Assembly: GCA_035528905.1 (NCBI GenBank)
Contig: DATKXU010000113.1
Span: forward strand, 1 to 32,757
DNA length: 32,757 nt
Source: DATKXU01 sp035528905
GTDB taxonomy: Bacteria; Armatimonadota; UBA5829; DTJY01
Direction: 5' to 3'
Within the stretch, counting starts at the first letter, position 1; each line of letters begins with the position of its first letter. A model generated the notes under the pieces. That model was given only the letters and a program-made list of their open reading frames with translations, was not told the DNA's origin and did no database searches. The position numbers and the translations under genes are program-made. Shown piece by piece: positions 1 through 7,339 of the stretch.

Positions 1-163
1 CACAGACTCCCCCGCGCGCACGCCCTGCACCAGGATCGTCCGTCATCCAGGCAAACCCGTCGGCGCAACCAGAATCGCCTGAGACGGGAGGGGACATAAT
101 CCCTTTGCACTTAAGGGGACACTTTCGCGTTGCTTAAACACTTCCTACAAAGCAGGCGTTAGG
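1..163. other. Left-edge non-coding stretch with a short direct repeat
   Basis: I see no convincing gene here. The octamer AGGGGACA occurs twice in the same orientation, at 89-96 and 114-121, separated by a short segment in which TCCCTT (100-105) can pair with AAGGGGA (113-119). Such GGGGACA-type motifs are often found next to IS200/REP-associated transposases, but no transposase is visible, so this link is only a guess. Confidence 0.35.
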
Positions 164-192
164 TTGGCGATTCGTTGTCTTGGTGTTATAAT
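164..192 (+). promoter_or_regulatory. Sigma-70-type promoter of the beta-helix gene
   Basis: The -35 hexamer TTGGCG (164-169) is separated by exactly 17 bases from a perfect -10 hexamer TATAAT (187-192). Transcription would start near 199, which leaves a leader of about 27 bases before the ATG at 226. This placement rules out the upstream in-frame ATG at 175 as the translation start. Confidence 0.75.
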
Positions 193-225
193 GGCGTAGC
201 GTGCTGTTTTGGTAGGAGAGTGCAC

Positions 226-1560
226 ATGCATCAGTTGTTTGCTTACTCAGTTGTTCTTGTCTCGGTGGTCATGGCGATGGCACTGCTGCCGGTTGGTCAG
301 TCCGGTGCGGCTACACTGAACGTGAAAGACTACGGGGCCGTGGCTGACGGCAAGTCAGACGCCACAGCCGCATTTCAGAGGGCGCTGGATGCCGCTGCCC
401 AGGAGAGCGGGAGCACGGTTTACGCGCCTGCCGGAACGTACCTTATTGCGGGGACGGTCTGCGTGCCTTCAGGCACGACGCTGAAGGGCGACTACTCCGG
501 ACCGGGCCGACAGCGCGGCACCATTCTCCTCGCGACAGGCGGGAAAGGGAAAAGCGAAGGCCCAGGCTGCATCGTCCTGTCCGGCGGCAGCGGCTTCAGA
601 AACGTGGCTATCCAGTACCCGGAGCAGGCCGCCGATCTCAAAGAGCCCATTCCTTACCCGTATGCCATTACCGGAGCCGCCGATGGTCGGATAGAAGATA
701 TCTTCCTCCACAACGCTTATCAGGGCATTAACCTCGATGGCGCGCATGCCAGCGTCGTCCGAAACGTCTGGGGGGAGCCGCTCAAGGTCGGCATCAACGT
801 GGACCACTGCTATGACGTCAGCCGGATCGAGAACGTCCATTTCTGGCCGTATTTCACTTTGGACAAGCCGCTGCGCGCGTGGGTTCAGAAGAACGGTGTG
901 GCGTTTCAGTTTGGGCGGTCGGACTGGCAATACTGCTTGAATACCTTCTGCTTCGGCTACCATACGGGCTACAGGTTCTATCGCACAGGTGAAGTGAAGC
1001 CTAACCCGCAGGTGACGTATGAGGCCGGCGTCACCAATGGCAACTTCGTGGGTATTGGAGCAGACAGATGCGCGATTGCCGTTGACGTGGAAGATAGCTT
1101 CAGCATCGGCGTGAGCATCACGAACGGGGAGTTCGCCCCATTCGGCGTTACAGACAGCCGGGGAATCCTCCTGCGCAAGGGCAATACCGGGAACCTCACC
1201 CTCGTAAACTGCAGTTTCTGGGCGGTACCAAGCACGCTGATAGAGGTGCGCGATGGCAGTCTCAATCTCAGCGCGTGCAATATACATGACTGGGCCGCCG
1301 CTCGAGAGGGCCGGCCCGCGATGATCGCGACCGGCGGCCGGCTGAACGTAAACGGCTGCACGTTCAACCAAGGTGGTAAGCTCGCGGTCTTGGATGGTGC
1401 GGATACAAAGGCGATCTTCTCGGGAAACATGAGTACCGGCCCGCTCACTGTGGTGAACCGCATCGGCAGCCGTGCGGTCTTCGGCGCGAACAACCCGAGG
1501 ATCAAAATTGTGAGGGATACGACGGCAGCCGCGAAAGCCAAGCAGAGTGGGCAACCCTGA
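226..1560 (+). CDS. Secreted pectate-lyase-like beta-helix protein
   Basis: This gene encodes a protein of 444 residues. The start is ATG 226: AGGAG at 214-218 is 7 bases upstream, and the perfect -10 box at 187-192 excludes the earlier in-frame ATG. The first ~28 residues are a hydrophobic signal peptide (two Met-rich and Val-rich runs, ending near QSGAA), so the protein is probably exported. Directly after it comes VKDYGAVADGKSD with a following helix, which is the N-terminal hallmark of the Pectate_lyase_3/GH28-GH55-type right-handed beta-helix. The rest is rich in Gly, Asn and short beta-turn repeats, as expected for stacked coils. Catalytic residues cannot be assigned, so the substrate is unknown; a plant or microbial polysaccharide is a family-based guess. 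The gene stands alone, with its own promoter and no sugar-uptake genes beside it. Confidence 0.8.
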   Translation: MHQLFAYSVVLVSVVMAMALLPVGQSGAATLNVKDYGAVADGKSDATAAFQRALDAAAQESGSTVYAPAGTYLIAGTVCVPSGTTLKGDYSGPGRQRGTILLATGGKGKSEGPGCIVLSGGSGFRNVAIQYPEQAADLKEPIPYPYAITGAADGRIEDIFLHNAYQGINLDGAHASVVRNVWGEPLKVGINVDHCYDVSRIENVHFWPYFTLDKPLRAWVQKNGVAFQFGRSDWQYCLNTFCFGYHTGYRFYRTGEVKPNPQVTYEAGVTNGNFVGIGADRCAIAVDVEDSFSIGVSITNGEFAPFGVTDSRGILLRKGNTGNLTLVNCSFWAVPSTLIEVRDGSLNLSACNIHDWAAAREGRPAMIATGGRLNVNGCTFNQGGKLAVLDGADTKAIFSGNMSTGPLTVVNRIGSRAVFGANNPRIKIVRDTTAAAKAKQSGQP

Positions 1561-1810
1561 ACGCGCATGTCTCAGCAGGTGGGCAGAGGCGCCCGGGTGT
1601 GCTTTGGTCGAACCGGAAGCCGATTGTCGGTGTGGGCGCCTTTTGAGGGGCGTAAATTTCGCGGCGGCCCTTGGTGCCGCCAGCAAATGAGGCAGAGCGT
1701 CAGAGGCTATCGAGTATGGCTCAACCTAGCGAACCAGCTTCGGGTAACTGTTCGACTAGTGCCGTCCGAGAAAACTTTGTGAACTATTTGTGTCCAATAC
1801 GAGAAACCCA
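1561..1810. other. Intergenic region between beta-helix gene and blaI-like gene
   Basis: I see no gene with a plausible ribosome binding site or family match. GGCGGC (1663-1668) and GCCGCC (1676-1681) can form a 6-bp stem around a 7-base loop, a weak candidate for the 3' end of the upstream transcript. No T-run follows it. The sequence becomes more AT-rich towards the repressor promoter. Confidence 0.4.
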
Positions 1811-1840
1811 TTGACAAACCAGTTAGCGGTGTTGTAATAT
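1811..1840 (+). promoter_or_regulatory. Promoter of the BlaI-family repressor gene
   Basis: A perfect -35 TTGACA (1811-1816) and a -10 TAATAT (1835-1840) are separated by 18 bases. The leader to the ATG at 1909 is about 60 bases. It contains the short palindrome CTCCC-ATG-GGGAG (1853-1865), a possible operator for autoregulation. The classical TACA/TGTA dyad of staphylococcal BlaI/MecI operators is not evident. Confidence 0.65.
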
Positions 1841-1908
1841 AGAGGTGTCCGCTCTCCCATGGGGAGGCACGACTGAATTAGCGCAGGATTTCGGAAAGGA
1901 GACATCGC

Positions 1909-2349
1909 ATGGACTCGAAGGATGGTGCCAGAGACTACGTGGGCGTTCGGAAAGGATTGGGAGGTCAATCGCTCGGGGAGTTGGAAGCGCAGATTCTGGA
2001 CATCGTTTGGGATCTGGAACCGCCGGTGAGCACCACCCAGGTTTTCAAGATCATGTATCCGCGCAGGGAACTCTCGTACTCCACCATTATGTTGACCATG
2101 GCCAAGCTGGCTAGGAAGGGCATACTCAGCCAGGAGAGAACCGGGGACAAGAAGACAGACCGATTCATTTACAGACCCAACATCACTCGTGAGCAAATGG
2201 GCGTCGCGTTGATGAATGCAGTCTCACAGCAGATTTTGCGCAAACCCTTGCATAAGGCAATCTCTGATCTGTGCAGCACCGATGCGTCGGACGGGTTAGT
2301 CAAGAAGCTGGAACAGATCGTCGCTCAGGCAGACGTGCCTCGGAAGTAG
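1909..2349 (+). CDS. BlaI/MecI/CopY-family transcriptional repressor
   Basis: This is a 146-residue predicted DNA-binding repressor. Residues ~19-85 form the family's winged helix: LGELEAQILDIVW, then a PVSTTQVF helix, then LSYSTIMLTMAKLARKGIL as the recognition helix and wing. The C-terminal ~55 residues would form the dimerisation helices. In the known systems such repressors are dimers that control beta-lactamase, penicillin-binding-protein or copper-export genes and are cleaved after signalling by a BlaR1/MecR1 sensor protease. No BlaR1-like membrane protease or beta-lactamase is present nearby, so the target and signal here are unknown. The start is supported by AAAGGAG at 1895-1901, 7 bases before ATG. 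The gene has its own promoter and is convergent with ccdA. Confidence 0.85.
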   Translation: MDSKDGARDYVGVRKGLGGQSLGELEAQILDIVWDLEPPVSTTQVFKIMYPRRELSYSTIMLTMAKLARKGILSQERTGDKKTDRFIYRPNITREQMGVALMNAVSQQILRKPLHKAISDLCSTDASDGLVKKLEQIVAQADVPRK

Positions 2350-2405
2350 GACAACAGCGGACCGCGGCTTAGGCCGCTCATTCCTTGATTTGCCGTGTCC
2401 AACAT

Positions 2406-2437
2406 GAGAGCAGGGGGCTATTCTTTTCCCTGCTCTC
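2406..2437. terminator. Stem-loop between convergent blaI-like gene and ccdA
   Basis: A perfect 10-bp inverted repeat, GAGAGCAGGG (2406-2415) with CCCTGCTCTC (2428-2437), encloses a 12-base loop. It sits between the stop of the repressor gene (2349) and the stop of ccdA (2465), as expected for a shared bidirectional terminator. There is no long T-run on either side. A weaker GCGGC/GCCGC stem lies just upstream, near 2363-2376. Confidence 0.6.
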
Positions 2438-2464
2438 GTACCAACCGGCGCTCCTTCGCTTGTG

Positions 2465-3196
2465 CTAACCCAGCCCCGGAAACCACTTGCTGAAGATGGA
2501 GCTCAGAACCTGGAGATTCCCCTGGAATATCAGCACGCCGACAGCGATCATTAGCGCTCCGCTCGCGATTTCAACTGTGCGGAAGTGCTTCTTGAATCGC
2601 GCCAGTGCCCTCAGCGCCGTCCCGGTGGCAAAGCCGGTTATCAGGAAGGGGATGCCCAGACCCAACGAGTAGATTGCCAGGAGACCGACTCCCTGGAGGA
2701 GGGTCTCGCTGTCTGCCGCGAGTGCGAGTATGCCGGCGAGCACCGGCCCGGTGCAAGGCGTCCAGCCGAACGCGAACATGACTCCGATCAGGAATGCCCC
2801 GACAAGGCCGACGTTTTGCAAGCGCCCGTGGAATCGCTTCTCCATGTACAGCGCCTTGATCCTGAACACCCCCAGCATGTGCAGGCCGAAGATGATTATG
2901 ACCACCCCGCCTATTTTCATCAGGGTGTCCATCCACGCGTCCAGCAGCCTTCCCACCGATGTTGCTGTGGCGCCCATGGCGATGAAGACTGCCGAGAAGC
3001 CGAGCACAAACAGCACAGACTTCACGCCTGTGCGTTTAAGCGCTTTCGAGCCTCGCGACGTCATCAGTTCCTCGACCGACGCTCCCGACATGTACGATAG
3101 GTAAGCCGGCACCAAGGGGAGCACGCATGGCGAGAGGAACGACGCCAGGCCGAAAGCGAAGGCCGTCGGTATGCTGACTGCGGCATGTACGGACAT
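2465..3196 (-). CDS. ccdA: Cytochrome c biogenesis protein CcdA (thiol-disulfide membrane transporter)
   Basis: The product has 243 residues and about six membrane segments. The two family-defining cysteines are present: C24 in LSPCVLPLVP at the start of TM1 and C148 in GWTPCTGP at the start of TM4. CcdA passes electrons from cytoplasmic thioredoxin across the membrane to extracytoplasmic thioredoxin-like proteins, which keep haem-binding or other cysteines reduced. The gene lies 26 bases downstream of the tlpA-like gene on the same strand. The two are very likely co-transcribed, and the thioredoxin is the probable partner. No cytochrome c or Ccs/Res genes are nearby, so the final target is not shown. 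The ribosome binding site before the ATG at 3196 is weak. Confidence 0.92.
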   Translation of the reverse strand: MSVHAAVSIPTAFAFGLASFLSPCVLPLVPAYLSYMSGASVEELMTSRGSKALKRTGVKSVLFVLGFSAVFIAMGATATSVGRLLDAWMDTLMKIGGVVIIIFGLHMLGVFRIKALYMEKRFHGRLQNVGLVGAFLIGVMFAFGWTPCTGPVLAGILALAADSETLLQGVGLLAIYSLGLGIPFLITGFATGTALRALARFKKHFRTVEIASGALMIAVGVLIFQGNLQVLSSIFSKWFPGLG

Positions 3197-3222
3197 AAGT
3201 TGATCCCAGCGACAGCCCGCCG

Positions 3223-3762
3223 CTACTTGAGCAGGGCTTGTATCTCCTTTTCGAGGTCCTTCTCCATCCCGGGCTTATAGCCTACGTGCACGTTGCAGAT
3301 GATGCCCTTCTTGTCCAGAATGTATACGGTGGGGTAAAAGCGAACTCGATAATCTTTTTGCGTTCCGCCCTTGGGATCGAGAAGGATTGTATAGGTCAGC
3401 TTGCGTTCCTTGACGAACGGCCGGACAACCTTAGCTCCACTGGTATCCACCGATACACCCACCACGGCCAGGCCTTTCTTTCCATACTTCTCGTGCAGCT
3501 TTTGCAGGTGAGGAATCTCCTGCTTGCAGGGAGGGCACCATGTGGCCCAGAAATCGAGCAGAACCACACGTGTGGTGCCTTTCTTGGCGGGGTCTTTTCT
3601 GATCTCCTTGAGGCTGAGCATTTTGCCGTCAACCGATAACAGCTTGAATTCGGGTGCTTTCTCGCCCTTCCGCAGCTCTGCATATACCGCGCTCAGCGTT
3701 GAGAGCATGATAAACAGCGCGGCAGCGATAGGCAGCACGCCTCGTAATCTGGTCAGCTTCAT
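3223..3762 (-). CDS. TlpA/ResA-like exported thioredoxin
   Basis: This 179-residue protein has a basic N-terminus (MKLTRLR) and a hydrophobic stretch to ~residue 28, a signal peptide or anchor, so the enzyme acts outside the cytoplasmic membrane. The AhpC/TSA-like thioredoxin fold follows: the entry motif KGEKAPEFKL (~32-41), the active site WCPPC (C76, C79) preceded by LLDFWAT, and a cis-proline region YPTVYILD. This fits the TlpA/ResA group, which reduces disulfides in apocytochromes or other exported proteins. The start at 3762 has GGAGGG 7 bases upstream (complement of 3770-3775). It is the first gene of a two-gene operon with ccdA, which would supply its electrons. Confidence 0.9.
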   Translation of the reverse strand: MKLTRLRGVLPIAAALFIMLSTLSAVYAELRKGEKAPEFKLLSVDGKMLSLKEIRKDPAKKGTTRVVLLDFWATWCPPCKQEIPHLQKLHEKYGKKGLAVVGVSVDTSGAKVVRPFVKERKLTYTILLDPKGGTQKDYRVRFYPTVYILDKKGIICNVHVGYKPGMEKDLEKEIQALLK

Positions 3763-3816
3763 CCGAGGTCCCTCCGCGATTCACAGGCCGGGCCAGACGC
3801 TACTGGCACCTGCATA

Positions 3817-3845
3817 ATTATACCACCTGATCCGGCACAGGGCAA
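3817..3845 (-). promoter_or_regulatory. Promoter of the tlpA-ccdA operon
   Basis: Reading the minus strand, TTGCCC (3845-3840) is followed after 17 bases by a perfect TATAAT (3822-3817). The predicted leader is about 45-50 bases. Confidence 0.7.
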
Positions 3846-4025
3846 TCCTGAATCCGCCTCGGCGGAAAGGGCCCGGCCTCAGCGACATGGAGGGGGTAGG
3901 GGCGAGAATGGCCCGTCATATAAGGGCAAAGTGGCCCTAATTCCCTTGCCACTTCGGGCATAGTTGGATATAATCGGAAATGGCTGTGGGAGACGAACCT
4001 GTGGCCAGGCTAGTCTTTCCAGCTC
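3846..4025. other. Intergenic region between cstA and tlpA promoter
   Basis: No gene is visible. An inverted repeat AAGTGGC (3929-3935) / GCCACTT (3948-3954) with a 12-base loop is present, along with several runs of G/C-rich words. It precedes the longer hairpin listed separately. Confidence 0.4.
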
Positions 4026-4057
4026 GGAGTTGGAGAGGACCCAGACTCTCCAACTCC
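4026..4057 (-). terminator. Perfect 12-bp stem-loop downstream of cstA
   Basis: GGAGTTGGAGAG (4026-4037) pairs perfectly with CTCTCCAACTCC (4046-4057) around an 8-base loop. It starts 35 bases beyond the cstA stop. The position fits a transcript 3' end, although no T-run follows. The arms consist of repeated GGAG words like other spacers in this window. Confidence 0.55.
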
Positions 4058-4091
4058 ACCCTAGCAAGATGACGCCGATCTCCAGCCTCGA

Positions 4092-5783
4092 TCACGTAGC
4101 TAGTTTCGCTCTTCTCCGTTTCGCCAAGCTTGAAGCCAGCGCGTTGATAGCCTCCCACGCCAGCCAGACGGCCAGGACGAACAGGATGATGCCGCAAATG
4201 CCCGAGATCATGGCGTCTCGCGCCACGGCCTTGCCCGCGAGTAGCGATGTCAAGAAGGGAGCGAACTGGATCACCAGCGACCACAGAGTCACCACCATCA
4301 TGAACGCCATTGGGATCAGGGTGTATATGGCGTTTCTCCCTGTCCCGATCAGCCACACGGACACGGCCAGGAGCGTGAGGCTTGCGAGCAACTGATTGCT
4401 GGTTCCGAAGATCGGCCACGCGACCAGGTAGCCCTTCTCCTTGGTAAGCATGAGAAAGGCAAACGGCAGAAGCAGCGTGACGAAAGTGGCGACAAATGCG
4501 CCCGCCATCGTCTTCCAGCCCAGAAGCTCCTGCAGAATGTATCTCGCAAGCCTCGTGCACACATCCAGCGTGTCGTAAACGAACGTGGAAAAGGCGAGGA
4601 GGGCGAAGGTCAGCGCGATGTTGAAGTTGATCCCTATCAGTCCGAGGTAACGTGCCAGGCCGTTCGCATAGATCAAGTTCGGTTCGGCTTTCAGGATCGG
4701 CGCTCCCTTCGGCAGCATCATCACCGTTGCCAGCGCCAGTACTGCAACAAGGCCCTCCAGTATCATCGCTCCGTAGCCTATGACGCGCGCGTCCGATTCC
4801 CGGCTGAGCTGTTTCGATGTTGTGCCGGAGCTCACTATCCCGTGGAATCCTGAACAGGCGCCGCATGCGATGGTGATGAACAGAACCGGGAAAATGAGTT
4901 TCCCCGTCTCCAATCCTCTAAGGCCGTGGAGGTTCAGCGCCGGCTGCTGTATGTGGAATCCGCCGAACAGCGCCCCGATCAGGCCGGTGAGTATCGTGAG
5001 GTAAAGGAACCAGCCGCCGAGATAGCCGCGCGGCTGCAGCAGCAGCCACATCGGTACCAGCGAGGCGATAAAGCAGTATATCAGAAGCCCGACCTCCCAC
5101 GACTTCACGGGTATCCCCAGCAGTGAGGTAACGAATGGCTGAGGCAATCTCGTGCCGAGCCAGACGGTAAGCAGCACGAGCGGCAGGAACACCGCAGTCG
5201 CCGCCGAGAGCTTCACCCTGAACTTGTATAGCACAATGCCCATCACGACTCCCAGTAGGAGATATAGTATGGAACTCACTGCCACGGCAGGTCCGAAAGC
5301 AGCATTGGCCGACACGGTCTTGAAAGTCTGGGCGGTGACATCCGTGAAGGCGATGATGACATATACGAGGGCGAACCATACAAAGGTGAGAAACAGAACA
5401 TGGGCTCTGGGAGACATGTGTTCTTTCACTATCTCGCCGATGGAGGTGGCTTTGTGCCTGATGGAAGCAACCAGGCTCGTGAAGTCGTGGACGCCGCCGA
5501 TGAGAATCGCACCGAGCACGATCCACAGGAGCGCGGGAAGCCAGCCGAACCACACCGCCGCCAGGATAGGCCCGACAATCGGACCCGCTGCCGCTATCGC
5601 GGAGAAGTGCTGCCCCAGGAGCAGTGGAGCCCTTGCCGGGACGTAATCCAATCCATCGTTCATCTCGCATGCCGGGGTCTTGCGGGAGTCATCCAGCCGC
5701 ATCTGCCTGGACAGGAACCTGCCGTAGAATCTGTATCCGGCGAGGAATGCCAGCATAGCGACGAGAACCACGAAGGCAATCAT
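4092..5783 (-). CDS. cstA: CstA-family carbon-starvation transporter
   Basis: This is a 563-residue, multi-pass membrane protein. The family signatures are clear: the N-terminal GYRFYGRFLSRQ segment, DYVPARAPLLLGQHFSAIAAAGPIVGP (~47-73), GGVHDFTSLVASIRHK, and the later GFHGIVSSGTTSKQL. CstA and its relatives (BtsT/YjiY) are induced by nutrient limitation and import peptides or pyruvate. Which substrate applies here cannot be read from the sequence. It is shorter than the ~700-residue enterobacterial proteins because it lacks their long C-terminal part, and it resembles the short form found in many anaerobes. ATG 5783 is preceded by AAGGAG. The gene is monocistronic, between the tlpA operon and the endonuclease IV remnant. 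Confidence 0.92.
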   Translation of the reverse strand: MIAFVVLVAMLAFLAGYRFYGRFLSRQMRLDDSRKTPACEMNDGLDYVPARAPLLLGQHFSAIAAAGPIVGPILAAVWFGWLPALLWIVLGAILIGGVHDFTSLVASIRHKATSIGEIVKEHMSPRAHVLFLTFVWFALVYVIIAFTDVTAQTFKTVSANAAFGPAVAVSSILYLLLGVVMGIVLYKFRVKLSAATAVFLPLVLLTVWLGTRLPQPFVTSLLGIPVKSWEVGLLIYCFIASLVPMWLLLQPRGYLGGWFLYLTILTGLIGALFGGFHIQQPALNLHGLRGLETGKLIFPVLFITIACGACSGFHGIVSSGTTSKQLSRESDARVIGYGAMILEGLVAVLALATVMMLPKGAPILKAEPNLIYANGLARYLGLIGINFNIALTFALLAFSTFVYDTLDVCTRLARYILQELLGWKTMAGAFVATFVTLLLPFAFLMLTKEKGYLVAWPIFGTSNQLLASLTLLAVSVWLIGTGRNAIYTLIPMAFMMVVTLWSLVIQFAPFLTSLLAGKAVARDAMISGICGIILFVLAVWLAWEAINALASSLAKRRRAKLAT

Positions 5784-5850
5784 ACTAGAACTCCTTGCGT
5801 CGCTAGTTTAGGTGCTGGGGCACTGGAGCGGTCTGCCTTCACCGGTGTTC

Positions 5851-5879
5851 AGACTAGTCAATTTCAGCGCGGATGTCAA
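5851..5879 (-). promoter_or_regulatory. Candidate cstA promoter
   Basis: On the minus strand a perfect TTGACA (5879-5874) is followed after 17 bases by TAGTCT (5856-5851), a weak -10. Transcription would start about 60 bases before the cstA ATG. Just upstream, GCAGAATG (5900-5907) and CATTCTGC (5912-5919) form a perfect 8-bp dyad with a 4-base spacer, a plausible regulator site. Confidence 0.5.
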
Positions 5880-5934
5880 GCTGCACGGCCCGCTCAGGCG
5901 CAGAATGCGGTCATTCTGCTCTTGGAGAACTCCG

Positions 5935-6162
5935 CTGGCGCGGCTGGCGCTCGTGCACTTGAACGATACCCGGGTCCAGCTTGGCTCCCGCGTAGATCGG
6001 CATGCAAACATAGGCATGGGGAATATCGGGGAGCGGGGGTTCGCCGCCCTGGTGCGCCATCCGTCCCTGGATGGGCTTGCGGGACTAATCGAAACGCCAG
6101 CGAGGACGATCGAGGACGATGTGCGCGATATCGCAGTGCTGAAGCGGCTGCGCGGCGACTAG
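5935..6162 (+). pseudogene. nfo: C-terminal remnant of endonuclease IV
   Basis: About 75 residues of an otherwise unexplained plus-strand frame match the C-terminus of AP endonuclease IV. They carry LVHLNDTRV, GSRVDRHANIG and GNIGERGFAALV, followed by LIETPAR and the final DIAVLKRL helix, ending at the TAG at 6160. These contain the zinc-binding HxND and DRH motifs of the family's third signature. An intact enzyme has ~280 residues and begins ~200 residues earlier. The frame upstream of ~5935 (the frame opens at 5812) shows no endonuclease sequence and runs into the cstA promoter region. There is no start with a ribosome binding site. I read it as a truncated, non-functional copy whose 5' part was lost in a rearrangement. 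Its stop overlaps the stop of the neighbouring minus-strand gene. Confidence 0.75.
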
Positions 6163-6374
6163 CTTGGCATGTGGTACTTGGACTGCTTCTCCAGAGCTGC
6201 GTCGAGCTGCTCGAGTGTCACGTGCCCGGTCTTCACAAGCAGTTTCCCGATTGGAATAGGATCGAGCCCCCTGCGATGGATTTCAGTCTGGATGTTCAAA
6301 CAGTCTATGATCAGATCGTGGGACGCGAGGCCCATTTCTATCATTATCTCACCGAGCAGCTTGTTCCGCACCAT
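6159..6374 (-). CDS. Small protein resembling the GspE/MshE N-terminal domain
   Basis: This gene encodes a 71-residue protein. The start is ATG 6374, with GGAGGT (complement of 6381-6386) 6 bases upstream. The longer in-frame start at 6431 would lie on the -35 box of its promoter. The pattern is LLGEIMIEMGLASHDLIIDCL followed by a second copy-like unit, PIGKLLVKTGHVTLEQLDAAL. This is the helix-turn-helix-like repeat (LGELLVxxGxIxxEQLxxAL) of the T2SSE_N/MshEN domain, found at the N-terminus of type II secretion and pilus ATPases, some of which bind c-di-GMP. Here it stands alone without an ATPase. Its role is unknown; a stand-alone regulatory or adaptor domain is a guess. Its stop overlaps, tail to tail, the stop of the nfo remnant (CTAG). 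Confidence 0.65.
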   Translation of the reverse strand: MVRNKLLGEIMIEMGLASHDLIIDCLNIQTEIHRRGLDPIPIGKLLVKTGHVTLEQLDAALEKQSKYHMPS

Positions 6375-6402
6375 GCTCATACCTCCAAATGCTACTGCTA
6401 CC

Positions 6403-6431
6403 ATTGTGCAGCAGAAGGCCGGTCTTGTCAA
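6403..6431 (-). promoter_or_regulatory. Promoter of the small GspE-N-like gene, with adjacent dyad
   Basis: On the minus strand a perfect TTGACA (6431-6426) is followed after 17 bases by CACAAT (6408-6403). Immediately upstream, an imperfect palindrome at 6435-6454 (GCAATACT / AGTATTTGC, spacer GAC) could be an operator or the 3' hairpin of the pabC-like gene that ends at 6470. Confidence 0.5.
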
Positions 6432-6469
6432 TCAGCAATACTGACAGTATTTGCAAATAGGGCGGGCTG

Positions 6470-7339
6470 CTAAGCTGGGGTACGGTGGCGATACAATTCC
6501 AGTAGCCCCTTCGTCACGGGGCCCGGAGCTTCGGGGAACTCCATGTCGTCGAGCGAGCGGACCGGCGCGATCTCCCAGGTGGAGCTGGTGAGAAACATTT
6601 CGTCCGCTGTGCGCAGCTCGCCAAGTGCAAATTCGCCCTCGACGACGCCGACGCCTTGCTCGTGCGCTATCTCCATCACGACCTGCCGCGTGATGCCCGC
6701 CAGTATTCCGCAGGCCAGTGACGGCGTGACGAGCTTTCCATCCCGCACCCAGAAAACATTTGAAGACGTCGCTTCCGCGACGAACCCTCGAGTATCGAGG
6801 AAAAGGGCATCGTCCGCCCCCATGCGTTGGGCTTCCGCACGGGCGAGTATCTTCGGCAGTATCCCCGTTTGCTTAACACCGCTCAGCGGGCTGCGCTCAT
6901 CGGTTCTATAGCGGGAGACCACCAGGCGCAGGCCCTTCCCGAAGTCCCTGGGTACGAGCGGCTTGGCGATGACCAGGAGTGTGGGCTTCGATAGCGCCAT
7001 GTCGGACCAGAGCCGCCCGGTTGCACCGCGTGTCACCGTGATGCGCAGGTAGGCGTCCGTGAGTCCGTTCGCCTCCAGGACGAGCCGCACGCCTTCCTCG
7101 ATCTCCTTCGTCTCCGGCGGCGCCAGGCCGACAACCGAGCATCCGTGGGCCATCCGCCGAAGGTGCGCATCCAGCATGAACGGCTTCCCGGCATAGACCC
7201 GCAGCGTCTCGTAAACGCCATCCCCATAGAGGAAGCCCCGGTCAAATGCCGAAACCGCGGCTTCGTCGGCTGGGATCAATCGCCCGTTGATGTAAACCTG
7301 TCCCCAAGCCTCGGTTAAACCGGTATTGTCTCCTGACAT
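6470..7339 (-). CDS. pabC: Class IV PLP aminotransferase, probable aminodeoxychorismate lyase
   Basis: The product has 289 residues. ATG 7339 has GAGGT 6 bases upstream. The fold-type IV signatures are present: DRGFLYGDGVYETLRVY near the N-terminus, the PLP-lysine region SGVKQTGILPKILARAEA, EATSSNVFWV, and GILAGITRQVV. This family includes branched-chain aminotransferase, D-amino-acid aminotransferase and 4-amino-4-deoxychorismate lyase. The 25-base overlap with the upstream pabB suggests translational coupling and favours PabC, which releases pyruvate from aminodeoxychorismate to give p-aminobenzoate for folate. The lysine environment is more like D-alanine or branched-chain enzymes, so those remain possible. 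It is the last gene of the HIT-udg-pabB-pabC operon. Confidence 0.8.
   Translation of the reverse strand: MSGDNTGLTEAWGQVYINGRLIPADEAAVSAFDRGFLYGDGVYETLRVYAGKPFMLDAHLRRMAHGCSVVGLAPPETKEIEEGVRLVLEANGLTDAYLRITVTRGATGRLWSDMALSKPTLLVIAKPLVPRDFGKGLRLVVSRYRTDERSPLSGVKQTGILPKILARAEAQRMGADDALFLDTRGFVAEATSSNVFWVRDGKLVTPSLACGILAGITRQVVMEIAHEQGVGVVEGEFALGELRTADEMFLTSSTWEIAPVRSLDDMEFPEAPGPVTKGLLELYRHRTPA

Noticed and set aside
469..1686. Long minus-strand open frame (405 codons) opposite the beta-helix gene
   Set aside because: It has Arg/Ala-rich shadow composition, no family motif, and lies antisense to a gene with promoter, signal peptide and clear beta-helix start.
1567..1782. Small plus-strand frame after the beta-helix gene
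   Set aside because: There is no ribosome binding site, no family pattern, and the composition is like non-coding sequence.
5400..6473. Long plus-strand frame (357 codons) across the cstA start and beyond
   Set aside because: It is antisense to the N-terminal part of cstA and its residues match no family; the endonuclease IV match is in a different frame.
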